NCBI RefSeq assembly: GCF_009793335.1
Contig: NZ_WING01000002.1
Span: forward strand, 1,364,001-1,428,000
DNA: 64,000 bases
Source of the DNA: Actinomadura sp. J1-007
GTDB taxonomy: Bacteria > Actinomycetota > Actinomycetes > Streptosporangiales > Streptosporangiaceae
Direction: 5' to 3'
In this document: positions 24,896-34,376 of the stretch, one piece after another
Numbering within the stretch: position 1 is the stretch's first letter
Layout of the letters: the number at the start of each line of letters is the position of its first letter
Program-made: the position numbers and the translations under genes
Notes under the pieces: generated by a model
Database searches by the model: none
What the model saw: the letters and a program-made list of their open reading frames with translations, nothing else
Told to the model about the DNA's origin: nothing

Positions 24896-26269
24896 TCAGG
24901 ACTCCCAGACGGTCTTGGCGTTGCAGAAGGCGTGGATGCCCTGCTCCGACAGCTCCCGGCCGTAGCCGGACCGCTTGACGCCGCCGAACGGCAGCTCCGG
25001 GAACGACGTCGTCATGCCGTTGATGAAGACCTGGCCCGCGTCCAGCTCGCGGGCGAAGCGCTCGCGCTCGCCGGGGTCCTCGGTCCAGGCGTTCGAGCCG
25101 AGCCCGAACCCGGTCGCGTTGGCGAGCTCGACCGCCGCCGAGACGCCGCGCACCCGGAACAGCGACGCGACCGGCCCGAACACCTCCTGGTTGAACATCT
25201 TCATCTCCGGCGTCACGTCCGCGACGACCGTCGGCGGGTAGTACCAGCCGTCGCCGGGCGGGCGCTCGCCGCCGCACAGCAGCCGCGCGCCGCGCCCGAG
25301 CGCGTCCGCCACGAACTCCTCGACGTCCGCGCGGCCCTGCTCGCTCGCCAGCGGCCCGACGTCGGTCGCCTCGTCCATCGGGTCGCCGACGCGGCGGCCC
25401 GCCATGCAGGCGACGAACCGCTCCTCGAACGCGTCGGCCACGGCCTCGTCCACGATGAACCGCTTCGCGGAGATGCAGCTCTGCCCGTTGTTGAGGCAGC
25501 GGGACGTCGCGGCGGCCTCGGCGGCGGCCTCGACGTCGGCGGACGGCATCACCACGAACGGGTCGCTGCCGCCGAGCTCCAGCACGGTCGGCTTGACCTC
25601 GTCGCCCGCGATCGCCGCGACCGAGCGCCCCGCGGGCTCGCTGCCGGTCAGCGTCGCCGCGCGCACGCGCGGGTCGCGCAGCACCCGCTCGACCTCGCCC
25701 GAACGGATCAGCAGCGTCTGGAACGCGCCCTCGGGGAACCCCGCGCGCTCGAACAGCTCCTGGAGGTACAGGGCGGTCTGCGGCACGTTCGAGGCGTGCT
25801 TGAGGAGCCCGACGTTGCCCGCCATCAGGCCGGGCGCCGCGAACCTGACCACCTGCCAGAGCGGGAAGTTCCACGGCATGACGGCGAGCACCGGCCCGAG
25901 CGGCTGGTAGCGGACGTACGCCCGGCGCGCGCCGACCGCCTCCGCGTCCGCGGGCCGGTCGGCGAGGAACCCCGCGGCGTGCTCGGCGTAGTAGCGCAGC
26001 GCCTTGGCGCACTTGTGCGCCTCGGCCCGCGCGGCGGTGATCGTCTTGCCCATCTCGGTGGTCATCACGGCCGCGATCCGGTCGGCGTCGCCGTCCAGCA
26101 GGTCGGCCGCCGCCCGCATCCAGCCGGCGCGCTCGTCGAGGCCGGTCAGGCGGTACGAGCCGAACGCGGTGGCCGCCAGTTCGAGGCGCCGGTCGATCTC
26201 CTCCTCGGACAGCGCGTCGAAGGTCCGCTCCACCTTCCCGGTCGCGGGATTCGTCGTCGCGATTGGCAT
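24896..26269 (-). CDS. NAD(P)-dependent succinate-semialdehyde dehydrogenase
   Basis: Aldehyde dehydrogenase of 457 aa in the GabD/SSADH branch. Cys265 (NNGQSCISAKRF), LELGGSDPFVVM, VMPWNFPLWQV and TTEMGKTI are diagnostic. It oxidises succinate semialdehyde to succinate, the last step of GABA breakdown, so it could take the GABA carbon made by the neighbouring gamma-glutamyl amine operon. No GABA transaminase is in the window. A GAGGGAG site precedes the ATG. Confidence 0.87.
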   Translation of the reverse strand: MPIATTNPATGKVERTFDALSEEEIDRRLELAATAFGSYRLTGLDERAGWMRAAADLLDGDADRIAAVMTTEMGKTITAARAEAHKCAKALRYYAEHAAGFLADRPADAEAVGARRAYVRYQPLGPVLAVMPWNFPLWQVVRFAAPGLMAGNVGLLKHASNVPQTALYLQELFERAGFPEGAFQTLLIRSGEVERVLRDPRVRAATLTGSEPAGRSVAAIAGDEVKPTVLELGGSDPFVVMPSADVEAAAEAAATSRCLNNGQSCISAKRFIVDEAVADAFEERFVACMAGRRVGDPMDEATDVGPLASEQGRADVEEFVADALGRGARLLCGGERPPGDGWYYPPTVVADVTPEMKMFNQEVFGPVASLFRVRGVSAAVELANATGFGLGSNAWTEDPGERERFARELDAGQVFINGMTTSFPELPFGGVKRSGYGRELSEQGIHAFCNAKTVWES

Positions 26270-26344
26270 GTCCGTTTACTCCCTCGGTGTCCGCCCGCTC
26301 CTCCGGGTCGTGCCCATCGGGAGAGACCGGAAACCAGCCCGCGA

Positions 26345-26362
26345 CCCGGCCGATAAGCCGGG
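26345..26362 (-). terminator. Hairpin after the lactonase gene
   Basis: CCCGGC (26345-26350), loop CGATAA, GCCGGG (26357-26362) lie in the 115 bases between the lactonase stop and the dehydrogenase start. Could end lactonase transcription and make the dehydrogenase an independent unit. Confidence 0.4.
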
Positions 26363-26384
26363 CCGGGCGACCGGCCGGAAGCCG

Positions 26385-27414
26385 CTACGCGGGGATGACG
26401 CAGACGGGCGACGGGATCTCGGCGGGCGTCCCGGCGGGCACGGGCACGCCGTCCCCGCCCAGCCGGAACGTGGCGACGACCCCGGAGTTCTGGTTGGCCA
26501 CGTGCATCCACGCGCCGTCCACGTGCAGGTCGCGCGGCCACTCCCCGCCCGACGCCACGTCCGCGACCGGCCGCGTCCCCGCCCCGCCGTCCAGCACCAG
26601 GTGCGTCGTGACGACGTCCGCGCCGCGCGTGGAGGTGTAGAGGTGCCGGCCGTCCGCGCCCAGCTTGATCGCCGCGCCCATCGACCCGCTCTGCGCGGAT
26701 CCGGCCGTGGCCGGGGCCTCCCGACGATCGACAGGTCGGCGTGGCCGCCGGCGCCCGGCCGCAGCGTGATCACCGTGCCGGCCAGCTCGGTCAGCACGTG
26801 CACCTGCCCCGCCGGGTGGACGACCAGGTGCCGCGGCCCGCACCCCGGCGGGAGCGGGACCTCGGCGACGAGCTCCAGCGCGCCGTCCCCGCCCGGGTCC
26901 CGGAACGCCCGCAGCACGTCCGCGCCGAGGTCCGTGGCGAGGACCGTGCCGTCCGGGGCGAACGCCGCCGCGTGGACGTGCGGGCCCTCCTGCCGTTCGG
27001 GTCGGGCCCGGACCCCTCGCCCTGGTGCACCTCGGGCTCGCCGTCGAACGAGCCGTCCGGGCCGAGCCGCAGGTCCGCGAGCGCGCCGTCCCGGTAGCAC
27101 GCGGCGAGCAGCCGCCCGCCCCCCGGGCGGAGGGCGAGGTGGCACGGCCAGCCGGGCACCGGGCGACCGCCGATCCGGCGCAGCGCGCCGCCCTCGCCGA
27201 CCCGGAACGCCACGACCTCGTCGCCGTGCTCGTCCACCGCGTACAGCACGTTCCCGCCGGGCGGCGCGGCCAGGTAGGAGGGGGTGGTGGCCTCCGCCGC
27301 GAGCACGGGGCGCCCGAGCGTCCCGTCGGCGCCGCGCTCCACCAGGTAGACGCCCCGCCCGGACCCGCCCATCTCGCGGGTGTACGTGCCCACCCAGAAC
27401 CGCCGTTCGTCCAC
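26385..27414 (-). CDS. Lactonase family (seven-bladed beta-propeller) protein (two frameshifts)
   Basis: About 343 aa after two one-base restorations, the usual length of 6-phosphogluconolactonase-like propellers (YbhE/muconate-lactonizing fold). The N-terminus FWVGTYTREMGGSGRGVYLV, the blade repeats and the C-terminal HVANQNSGVVATFRL are typical. The frame changes at the GGG run 26999-27001 (where DPERQEGPHVHAAAF resumes) and again at the CCC run 26720-26722 (resuming EAPATAGSAQSGSMG). Both are repaired by one inserted base. The GTG at 27414 is chosen for its GAGGACGGGAG site; a GTG at 27444 is possible. No signal peptide. Substrate unknown. Confidence 0.75.
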
Positions 27415-27526
27415 CTCAGGCTCCCGTCCTCTCGCGCCGACCACCGAACCCTACGGCCCCGCCCGGCGGGTCCCGCCGTTCCCACGCCGTCCGCCTCCCC
27501 GCGCGGGGGACGGTCGCGGCGCGGCG

Positions 27527-28324
27527 TCAGCGGCCGCGGAACACCGGCTCCCGCTTCTCCAGGAACGCCGCGACGCCCTCCCGCGCGTCCTCGGTCGTGG
27601 ACAGCCACGACAGCGCCTGCTGCTCGCGGGTCAGCGCGGCGGCCAGCCCCGTCTCCAGGCCGTCGTCGACGAGCCGCTTGCCCTCCCGCGCGGCGAGCGG
27701 CGCCTGCCGGGCGATCGTCCCGGCGAGGTCGAGCGCGCGGGGGAGCAGGTCGTCCGGCTCGGTGACGGCCGCGAGCAGGCCGAGGGCGCGTGCCTCGTCC
27801 GGCCTGATCCGCCGCCCGGTCAGGATCAGCTCCTTCGTCACCCGCGCCCCGACGGCGCGGGCCAGCCGGACGGTGCCGCCCCCGCCCGGCACCAGGCCGA
27901 GCGAGATCTCCGGCAGCCCGAACCGCGCCGCCGTCGAGGCGACGACGAGGTCGCAGCAGAGCGCGACCTCGAACCCGCCGCCGAGCGCGTACCCGTTCAC
28001 CGCCGCGACGGTCGGCTGCGGCAGCGCCGCCAGCGCGTCGAACACGCCCCGCGACAGCCGCTGGTAGTCGTCGAACGCGGTCCGGGTGACGCCCGAGTAC
28101 TCGTTGACGTCGGCGCCCGCGATGAAGCCGCGCCCCGTCCCGGTGAGGACGAGCACGCGCACGCCGTCGTCGGCCCGCAGCCGCGCCAGGTACGCCCCGA
28201 GCGCCTCCACCATGCCGCGCGACAGCGCCCCGAGCGCGCTCTCGCGGTCGATCCGCAGGACGGCCACGCCGCCGTCGTGCCTGGTCTCGACCAGGTTCTC
28301 GTGCACGCGGGTCCCGCCGGTCAC
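27527..28324 (-). CDS. Enoyl-CoA hydratase/isomerase (crotonase) family protein
   Basis: Crotonase-fold enzyme of 265 aa. The two oxyanion-hole segments are present (GRGFIAGADVNEYSG and NGYALGGGFEVALCCD), and PEISLGLVPGGGGT holds the catalytic-Glu region of hydratases. It acts on a CoA thioester. The GTG start overlaps the CoA-transferase stop (GTGA), so both belong to one operon. The C-terminal FLEKREPVFRGR is typical. Confidence 0.88.
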   Translation of the reverse strand: MTGGTRVHENLVETRHDGGVAVLRIDRESALGALSRGMVEALGAYLARLRADDGVRVLVLTGTGRGFIAGADVNEYSGVTRTAFDDYQRLSRGVFDALAALPQPTVAAVNGYALGGGFEVALCCDLVVASTAARFGLPEISLGLVPGGGGTVRLARAVGARVTKELILTGRRIRPDEARALGLLAAVTEPDDLLPRALDLAGTIARQAPLAAREGKRLVDDGLETGLAAALTREQQALSWLSTTEDAREGVAAFLEKREPVFRGR

Positions 28325-29538
28325 CTGATCACCCCGTCCGCGCGCAGCCGCTCGATCCGCTCGGCGGGCAGCAGCTCGCCGAGCACCTCGCCGGTGTGCT
28401 CGCCGACGGCGGGCGGCGCGTACCGCATCCGCCACGGCGTCTCCGACATCCGGATCGGGCAGCCGATCAGCTCGATCTCCCCGGCCACCGAGTGCCGTGC
28501 CTTGACGATCAGGTCCGAGCCGTCCGCGCGCAGTTCGTCCACGGCCTCCTTGGTGTCGCGGACCCGCGCGCACCACACCCCGGCGGGCAGCAGCGTGTCC
28601 AGCCAGTGCCGCGTCGGCTCGGCCGCGGAACGGGCCTCCAGCAGCCGCTTGACCTCGTCCCGGTCCGTCCAGGCGTCCAGCTCCGCGACCTCGGGCGCGC
28701 CGAACAGCGGGCCGACGAGGTCCAGCGGCGCCATCGCGACCGCCAGCCAGCCGTCGGCCGTGCGGTAGATCCCGAACGGCGCGTCCAGCCACGCCTGCCC
28801 GACGCCCTCCTCCGACCGCGAGAACTCCCTGCCCTGGTTGACCATGGAGGAGATCTCCTGGCACTGGAGCGAGATCGCGGTGGAGAACAGGTCCACCTCG
28901 ACGCGCTGCCCGACGCCGTGCCGCTCGCGCGCGACGAGCGCGGCGAGGATGCCGTTGGCGAGGGTCAGCGCCGTCGCGGCGTCCACGACCGCGGTCCCGG
29001 CCGGGGTCGGCGGGTCGCCGGCCCGGCCGCCGTTCGCCGCCAGCCCCGACATCGCCTGGATCAGCAGGTCCTGGCCGGGCCGGTTCTCCCTGGCGTACCG
29101 GGTGTCCTGGCCCCAGCCCGACCCCGAGCAGTAGACGATGTCGGGCCGTACGGCGCGGAAGTCGTCGTAGCCGAGGCCGCGCTTGGCGAGCACGCCCGGC
29201 CGGAAGTTCTCCACCACCACGTCGCACGTCCGCGCGAGTTCGAGCAGTGCGTCGCGGACGTCCGGCGAGCGCAGGTCCACCGCCACCGACCGCTTGTTGC
29301 GGTTCATCGCGAGGAACGCGGCCGAGTCGCCGCCGCCGCCCCGCTCGCCGCCGACCAGGCCGCCCTGGAGGTTCAGCCCCCGCTCCCACTCGCCGTCCAG
29401 CCGCTCCACCTTGATCACGTCGGCGCCCAGGTCGGCGAGGAGCTGGGTGCCGTACGGGCCCAGCATCATCTGCGTGAAGTCGAGGATGCGCACACCCTCC
29501 AGTGCCATCGGCACGGTCGTCTCCTTCTCGTTCGGCAT
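28321..29538 (-). CDS. CaiB/BaiF (class III) CoA-transferase
   Basis: Family III CoA-transferase of 405 aa: ILDFTQMMLGPYGTQLLADLGADVIKVE at the start, VENFRPGVLAKRGLGYD, and the catalytic aspartate in ENRPGQDLLIQAMSGL. The dimeric ring-interlocked enzymes move CoA between carboxylic acids. Here it sits with a crotonase and an acyl-CoA ligase under a LacI regulator, which points to activation and hydration of a short or branched acid. The actual acid is not readable. Confidence 0.88.
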   Translation of the reverse strand: MPNEKETTVPMALEGVRILDFTQMMLGPYGTQLLADLGADVIKVERLDGEWERGLNLQGGLVGGERGGGGDSAAFLAMNRNKRSVAVDLRSPDVRDALLELARTCDVVVENFRPGVLAKRGLGYDDFRAVRPDIVYCSGSGWGQDTRYARENRPGQDLLIQAMSGLAANGGRAGDPPTPAGTAVVDAATALTLANGILAALVARERHGVGQRVEVDLFSTAISLQCQEISSMVNQGREFSRSEEGVGQAWLDAPFGIYRTADGWLAVAMAPLDLVGPLFGAPEVAELDAWTDRDEVKRLLEARSAAEPTRHWLDTLLPAGVWCARVRDTKEAVDELRADGSDLIVKARHSVAGEIELIGCPIRMSETPWRMRYAPPAVGEHTGEVLGELLPAERIERLRADGVIR

Positions 29539-29587
29539 GTGTGTCTCGGCATGTGCGTCACGGCGCGCGGGTTCCCCCGCGCGCCGT

Positions 29588-31075
29588 TCAGAACAGGTCG
29601 CGCAGCGCGCGCTTCGCGACCTTGCCCGTGCTGTTGCGCGGCAGCTCGTCCGCGAACACGATCCGGCGGGGCTTCTTGTAGCCGGCGAGCCGCGCCGCGC
29701 AGGCCCGGACGATGTCGTCCTCCGTCACCGGCCCGCCCGGCGCGCCCGGCCTCCGCACCACGACGGCCGCGACGGTCTCGCCCCACGCCGCGTCCGGGAC
29801 GCCCAGCACCGCGACCTCCGCGACGCCCTCCAGCGCCGCGATGGCCTGCTCGACCTCGGCCGGATGGACGTTGTAGCCGCCGGTGACGACCACCTCCGAG
29901 CGCCGCCCGGCGAGGCGCAGGCGGCCGTCGCGGTCGAGGCTCCCGAGGTCGCCGGTGCGGAACGCGCCGTCCCCGGTCAGCGCCGCGGCCGTCGCGGGCC
30001 CGTCCGCCCAGTAGCCCGGCATGACCTGCGGCCCGCGGACCGTGATCTCGCCGACCTCCCCGGCGGGCAGCGGCGCGCCGTCCGTCCCGGTGACCGTGAT
30101 CTGGACGGACGGGACCGGGCGGCCGGCCGACGAGAGCACCGCGGGGTCGCCGGTCGCGTGGTCCTCCGGGGACAGCACCGTGAGCGGGGCGAGCGCCTCG
30201 CTGAGGCCGTAGAACTGGTGGAGCACGTCGCCGAACGCCTCGCGCGCCCGGAGCTGCGCCGGGACGGAGATCGGCGCGGCGCCGTACACGATGGCGCGCA
30301 GCGACTCCGGACGGCGGACGGCGGCGGCGGTGAGCCGTTCCAGCATCGTCGGGACCATCGGCATCGCCGTCACCGCGTGCCGCTCGGCGGCGGCCAGCAC
30401 CTCGGCGGCGTCGAACCGGGCCAGCGGCAGCGCGGCGGCCCCCGCCAGGGTGTACGCCGACCCGACCGAGCCGCCGAAGTGGCTCATCGGGGCCGCGTGC
30501 AGGACGACGTCGCCGGGCCCGATCGGCGGCAGCGCGGCCCACATCGCGTCGAGCATCGCGACCCACGCGCCGCCGGTCACCTTCGCGCCCTTCGGCCGCC
30601 CCGTGCTGCCCGAGGTGTACATCAGCGCGGCCAGATCGTCCGGGGACACCCCGGGCGGTTCGTACTCGTCCGGCCCGTTGAACAGGGCGTCCAGCTCCGG
30701 CCCCGGCGTGACGGCGCGGACGCCGCCGGGGAGCGCGCCCGCGGCGGTCCGTTCGCACACGACCACCGACGCCGCGCAGTCCGCGGCGATCTCGGCGATC
30801 TCGCGCGGATGCAGCCGCGACCCGACCGCGACGCGGACGAACCCGCCGAGCCAGACGCCGTGTTCGAGCGGCAGCGTCTCGGCGCGGTTGTCGAGCGCGA
30901 TCAGCACCCGGTCGCCCGGCCGCAGCCCGAGCCGCGCGAGCGCGCCCGCCGCCGAACGGGCCCGCGCGCCCAGCTCCGAGAAGCGCACCGGCCGTCCCCC
31001 GGCGCCGTCCAGCACGGCCGGGTGCGGCGCGAACGCCCGGTGCGCCCGCGCGACCAGTCCGGCGAGCGCGGTCAT
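29588..31075 (-). CDS. AMP-dependent acyl-CoA synthetase/ligase
   Basis: Adenylate-forming enzyme, 495 aa. The phosphate loop YTSGSTGRPKGAK, the QFYGLSEA motif, TGDLGSLDRDGRL, the hinge RRSEVVVTGGYNVHPAEVE and the C-terminal lysine in NSTGKVAK are all in place. It forms an acyl-AMP and then a CoA thioester. The ATG overlaps the upstream stop (ATGA), and 49 bases separate it from the CoA-transferase gene. Family members activate fatty, aromatic or cyclic acids. Confidence 0.88.
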   Translation of the reverse strand: MTALAGLVARAHRAFAPHPAVLDGAGGRPVRFSELGARARSAAGALARLGLRPGDRVLIALDNRAETLPLEHGVWLGGFVRVAVGSRLHPREIAEIAADCAASVVVCERTAAGALPGGVRAVTPGPELDALFNGPDEYEPPGVSPDDLAALMYTSGSTGRPKGAKVTGGAWVAMLDAMWAALPPIGPGDVVLHAAPMSHFGGSVGSAYTLAGAAALPLARFDAAEVLAAAERHAVTAMPMVPTMLERLTAAAVRRPESLRAIVYGAAPISVPAQLRAREAFGDVLHQFYGLSEALAPLTVLSPEDHATGDPAVLSSAGRPVPSVQITVTGTDGAPLPAGEVGEITVRGPQVMPGYWADGPATAAALTGDGAFRTGDLGSLDRDGRLRLAGRRSEVVVTGGYNVHPAEVEQAIAALEGVAEVAVLGVPDAAWGETVAAVVVRRPGAPGGPVTEDDIVRACAARLAGYKKPRRIVFADELPRNSTGKVAKRALRDLF

Positions 31076-32264
31076 CGGCCGCGCTCCGCGTACGTCGCCG
31101 CGCACACCTCGCTCGCCCGCGCCGCCAGCTCGGCCGCGCCCGCGCCGTTCCGGACGAGCCGGTGCAGCTCCTCCCCGGCCCGCCGGTGCACGAGCGGGTA
31201 CGCCGGGTCGCGCGGCCGGACGTACGCCCGGTCCACCGTCGGCAGCGTCGCGGAGAAGAACCCGCCGTTGACCGCGTCCACGTCCGGGTCCGTCCACGCG
31301 GCGCGGTTGCCCGGCTGGCCGCCCGCCCGCACGTACTCGCCCCGCTGGACCTCCGCGCCGACGACGTGCGCGGCGAACCGCGCCGCCTCCTCCGGCGCCC
31401 GGCTCCGCGCCGACACCGCGAGGCCGACCCCGCCCAGCAGCGACCCGGCGGGCTCGCCGTCCGGGGACGGGATCCCGGCGAACCGCACGGCCCGCCGCCC
31501 CGGCTCCGCCCGCGCGTAGTTCACGTAGCCGAACACGATCGGCGCGTACGCCACCGCGGCGCCCGCGCCGCCGCCCGCGTCCCCGCCCGGCGCGCCCATC
31601 CGCTCCAGGACGCCGATCGGGTCGGCGTCCAGCGAGGACGGGTCGGCGAGGTCGAGCAGGCGCAGCAGCCGTTCGAGCGCCGGAACGGCCACGTCGCGGT
31701 CCAGGCCGTCCGGCCCGAGCCAGCCGTCCGGCCCGGCCTCCTGCGCGCACAGGGTGAGCAGCGAGCACATCAGGTGCGTCGGGTTCGCCGGGAAGAGCGC
31801 CCGCCGCCCTCCGGCCGCCATCTCCTCCATCAGCGCGGCCACGGCGTCCCACGAACGCGGCGGGGCGTTCCAGCCGAGCTCGTCCAGCAGGTCGGGCCGG
31901 TACGCCGACACCTGCGCCGCCGCGTCCATCGCCAGCGCCCACTGGCCCCCGCCCACGTGTAGCTGGCGTGGCTCGGCCCGGCGGACGACGCGCCCTGCGC
32001 GGCCAGCACGGACGCGGGCAGCAGCCGGTCCAGCGGGATCAGCGCGGACGTCGCGTGCGCCTGCCCGACGTACGGGTGGTCCATCGCGACCAGGTCGTAG
32101 CGGGCGGCCAGCTCGGCGACCGGGACGTCCTCGAACTCCGCGAGCGACCGCGAGTCCCAGGTGATCGTCACGCCGGGGAACCGCTCGGTGTACGCGGCCG
32201 ACACCGCGCGCAGGCAGCCGATGCCGCGCGCGTGCTCCCAGGCCATTCCCCGCAGCTCGGTCAC
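31072..32264 (-). CDS. Extracellular-type solute-binding protein (family 1) without signal peptide (frameshifted)
   Basis: About 397 aa after one base is restored. The first part (MTELRGMAWEHARGIGCLRA, FPGVTITWDSRSLAEFEDV, DLVAMDHPYVGQA) and second part (LDELGWNAPPRSWDAVAALM, FGYVNYAR) follow the sugar-binding SBP family 1 plan. The break is at the CCC run 31952-31954. The protein starts straight into the mature fold with no signal peptide or lipobox and no transporter genes accompany it; it heads a CoA-enzyme operon facing a LacI regulator. An earlier start or a separate export signal is not visible. Confidence 0.72.
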
Positions 32265-32377
32265 CTCGCCACCGCCGGTCCCGTGCGCGGCGCGGTGCGG
32301 CGCGGCTCGTCCGGACGGGGCGCGTCCGGTACGGCGGAGTCCATCATCGGCCCTCCTCGCAGGCAGGTGGATCGCAG

Positions 32378-32399
32378 ATCGGTAAAACGATTTACCGAT
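32378..32399. promoter_or_regulatory. LacI-type operator
   Basis: ATCGGTAAA-ACGA-TTTACCGAT is a 22-base palindrome with perfect nine-base arms around a central CG, the standard LacI/GalR geometry. It lies between the divergent LacI-type gene (start 32417) and the CoA operon (start 32264) and can control both. Confidence 0.8.
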
Positions 32400-32416
32400 G
32401 CCGTACGCTCGCAGCC

Positions 32417-33481
32417 ATGCCCGACCCCTGTCAACCCGTCGGCCCCGCGCGGCCCGCCCGCGGCCGCGCGAAGCTGAGCGACGTCGCCCGCGAGGCGGGC
32501 GTCAGCCCGGCGGTGGTCTCCCGCCTGCTGCGCGGCGACGAGAAGCTGCGGATCCGCGAGGAGACCCGCCAGCGCGTCCTCGCCGTCGCGGCCGAGCTGC
32601 GCTACACGCCCAACGAGGTCGCCCGCGCGCTGCGCCGCTCCGAGGTCGGCATCCTCGGCATGGCCGTGCACGACACCAGCAACCCCGTCTACAGCGAGAT
32701 CCTCGCCGGGGCGCAGGCCGAGGCGAGCGCGGCCGGGTACGCGCTGCTGCTCGCCGACGCCGACGAGCTCGCGCGCACCGGGCGGACGTTCGAACGGCTC
32801 GTGCGCGGCAACCGGATCGACGGGCTGATGCTCCAGCGCGGCCCCGGCGGCTCGGACGCCGCGGTCGCCCAGATCGCCTCGACCCGGCTGCCGCTGCTGC
32901 TGGTCAACGACCGCACCCGCGGCGAGGTCGGCAGCGTCGGCCTCGACGACGAGGCCGCCACCTACCTGGCGACCCGGCACCTGGCCGAGCTCGGGCACAC
33001 CGCGATCGCGCACCTGCACCTCGGCACGCCGAAGGCCCGCTCGGCGGCCCGCACCCGGGGCTGGCGCCGGGCCCTCGCCGAGGCGGGCCTCCCCGAGGGC
33101 CCGCAGGTGCGCGGCGGCCACACCACCGGCGACGGCGAGCGGGCGATGCGGGGCCTGGAGCCGGGCTCGGCGACGGGCGCGGTCGTCAGCAACGTGCTCG
33201 CGGCCGTGGGGGCGATGAGCGGCGCCCGCGCGCAGGGCCTGCGCGTGCCGGACGACCTGTCGATCGTCGCCGTGCACGACGTGTTCTTCGCCCCGCACCT
33301 GACCCCGCCGCTCACGGTCGTCCGCATGCCGCTGCGCGAGCTGGGCCGGCGCTCGGTCGCCGCCCTGCTCCGCCAGCTCGGCGGCGACCGCCCCCCGCAC
33401 GAGGTCGTCAGCGAGCCGGAGCCGGAGCTGGTGGTCCGCGCCTCCACCGCCCCGCCCCCGCGCCGCCCCGGCCGCGCCTGA
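32417..33481 (+). CDS. LacI family transcriptional regulator
   Basis: Regulator of 354 aa. Residues 19-75 are the DNA-binding headpiece (KLSDVAREAGVSPAVVSRLL, then LRYTPNEVARALRR with the hinge helix). The rest is the periplasmic-binding-like effector domain (VGILGMAVHDTSNPVYSEI, RIDGLMLQRGPGG, LSIVAVHDVFFAPHL). Its start lies 18 bases after a consensus operator palindrome, so it should repress itself and the divergent CoA operon until an acid or sugar effector binds. Confidence 0.9.
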   Translation: MPDPCQPVGPARPARGRAKLSDVAREAGVSPAVVSRLLRGDEKLRIREETRQRVLAVAAELRYTPNEVARALRRSEVGILGMAVHDTSNPVYSEILAGAQAEASAAGYALLLADADELARTGRTFERLVRGNRIDGLMLQRGPGGSDAAVAQIASTRLPLLLVNDRTRGEVGSVGLDDEAATYLATRHLAELGHTAIAHLHLGTPKARSAARTRGWRRALAEAGLPEGPQVRGGHTTGDGERAMRGLEPGSATGAVVSNVLAAVGAMSGARAQGLRVPDDLSIVAVHDVFFAPHLTPPLTVVRMPLRELGRRSVAALLRQLGGDRPPHEVVSEPEPELVVRASTAPPPRRPGRA

Positions 33482-33518
33482 CGGCCACGGCGGGGCGGCG
33501 CGGGGCGGCGCGCTCCGG

Positions 33519-34376
33519 CTAGGGGCGGTCGGCGACGATCAGCAGGTAGTGGAAGCTGCCCTCGCGGTAGGCGGTGAGGAACGGCCCCTCGATGCCCGTC
33601 GCGACGGGGGACTGCTCGCGCAGCTCCCAGTACGGGATGGTCATCGGCGTGAGGTCGATGACCTTGGACGGGACGAGCCCGTTGCCGGCGAGCGCCTCGA
33701 AGTAGCGGCCGCGCGGGTGGATGTCGCACAGGTAGTGCTCGTTGATGCGGCGGACCGACTCCGACCGGCCGGTGACATCGTTGTAGCAGCCGGTGACGCA
33801 CACGTAGCGCCCGCCGGGCCGCAGCAGCCGCGCGAACTCCCGGTACAGGTCGAACAGGTCGACGTACATCGTCGTCTCGTTCGTCCAGACGCCCTGGAAC
33901 GCGGCGGACGGGAAGCCGGTGTCGAGCATGTTGCGGAAGTGGAACCGGACCCGGTCGGAGCGGCCCCGCTCGGCGGCCCGCTCGTTGGCGAAGCCGACCT
34001 GGTACTCCGAGATCGACACCCCGTCGACCTCGCAGCCGAACCGCTCGGCCGCCATGATGCTCGTGCCGCCGCGCCCGGACCCCGCGTCGAGCAGCCGGTC
34101 GTCCGCCCCGACCGCGCCGAGCTCGTCGAGGACGAGGTCGGCCTGCGCGGTCTCCAGCCGGTGCATCTCCGCGATGATCCGCTCGTCCCGGGCGGCGCCC
34201 GAGCCCTCCAGGACGGCGGGGTCGTACGAGCCGAGCCCGTAGTGGTGGTGGTACAGGCCGTCGACCTCGCCGAGGGCGAGGTTGACGCGGTCCCTCCTCC
34301 GGTTGTCCCACCACGCGGCGACGTCTCGCTGGTAGCCGGTGGTGATGACCTGCTCGCGGGTCTGCTGCTCGGACAT
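33519..34376 (-). CDS. Geranyl diphosphate 2-C-methyltransferase homologue (SAM-dependent)
   Basis: Class I methyltransferase, 285 aa. It follows GPP methyltransferases of 2-methylisoborneol pathways closely: VNLALGEVDGLYHHHYGLG near the N-terminus, the SAM loop LLDAGSGRGGTSIMA, WTNETTMYVDLFDLY, and the C-terminal LTPMTIPYWELR with GSFHYLLIVADRP. It would methylate C2 of geranyl diphosphate. The partner 2-methylisoborneol cyclase and the usual cyclic-nucleotide regulator are absent from the neighbourhood, so the final product is open. It converges on the LacI gene. Confidence 0.85.
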   Translation of the reverse strand: MSEQQTREQVITTGYQRDVAAWWDNRRRDRVNLALGEVDGLYHHHYGLGSYDPAVLEGSGAARDERIIAEMHRLETAQADLVLDELGAVGADDRLLDAGSGRGGTSIMAAERFGCEVDGVSISEYQVGFANERAAERGRSDRVRFHFRNMLDTGFPSAAFQGVWTNETTMYVDLFDLYREFARLLRPGGRYVCVTGCYNDVTGRSESVRRINEHYLCDIHPRGRYFEALAGNGLVPSKVIDLTPMTIPYWELREQSPVATGIEGPFLTAYREGSFHYLLIVADRP

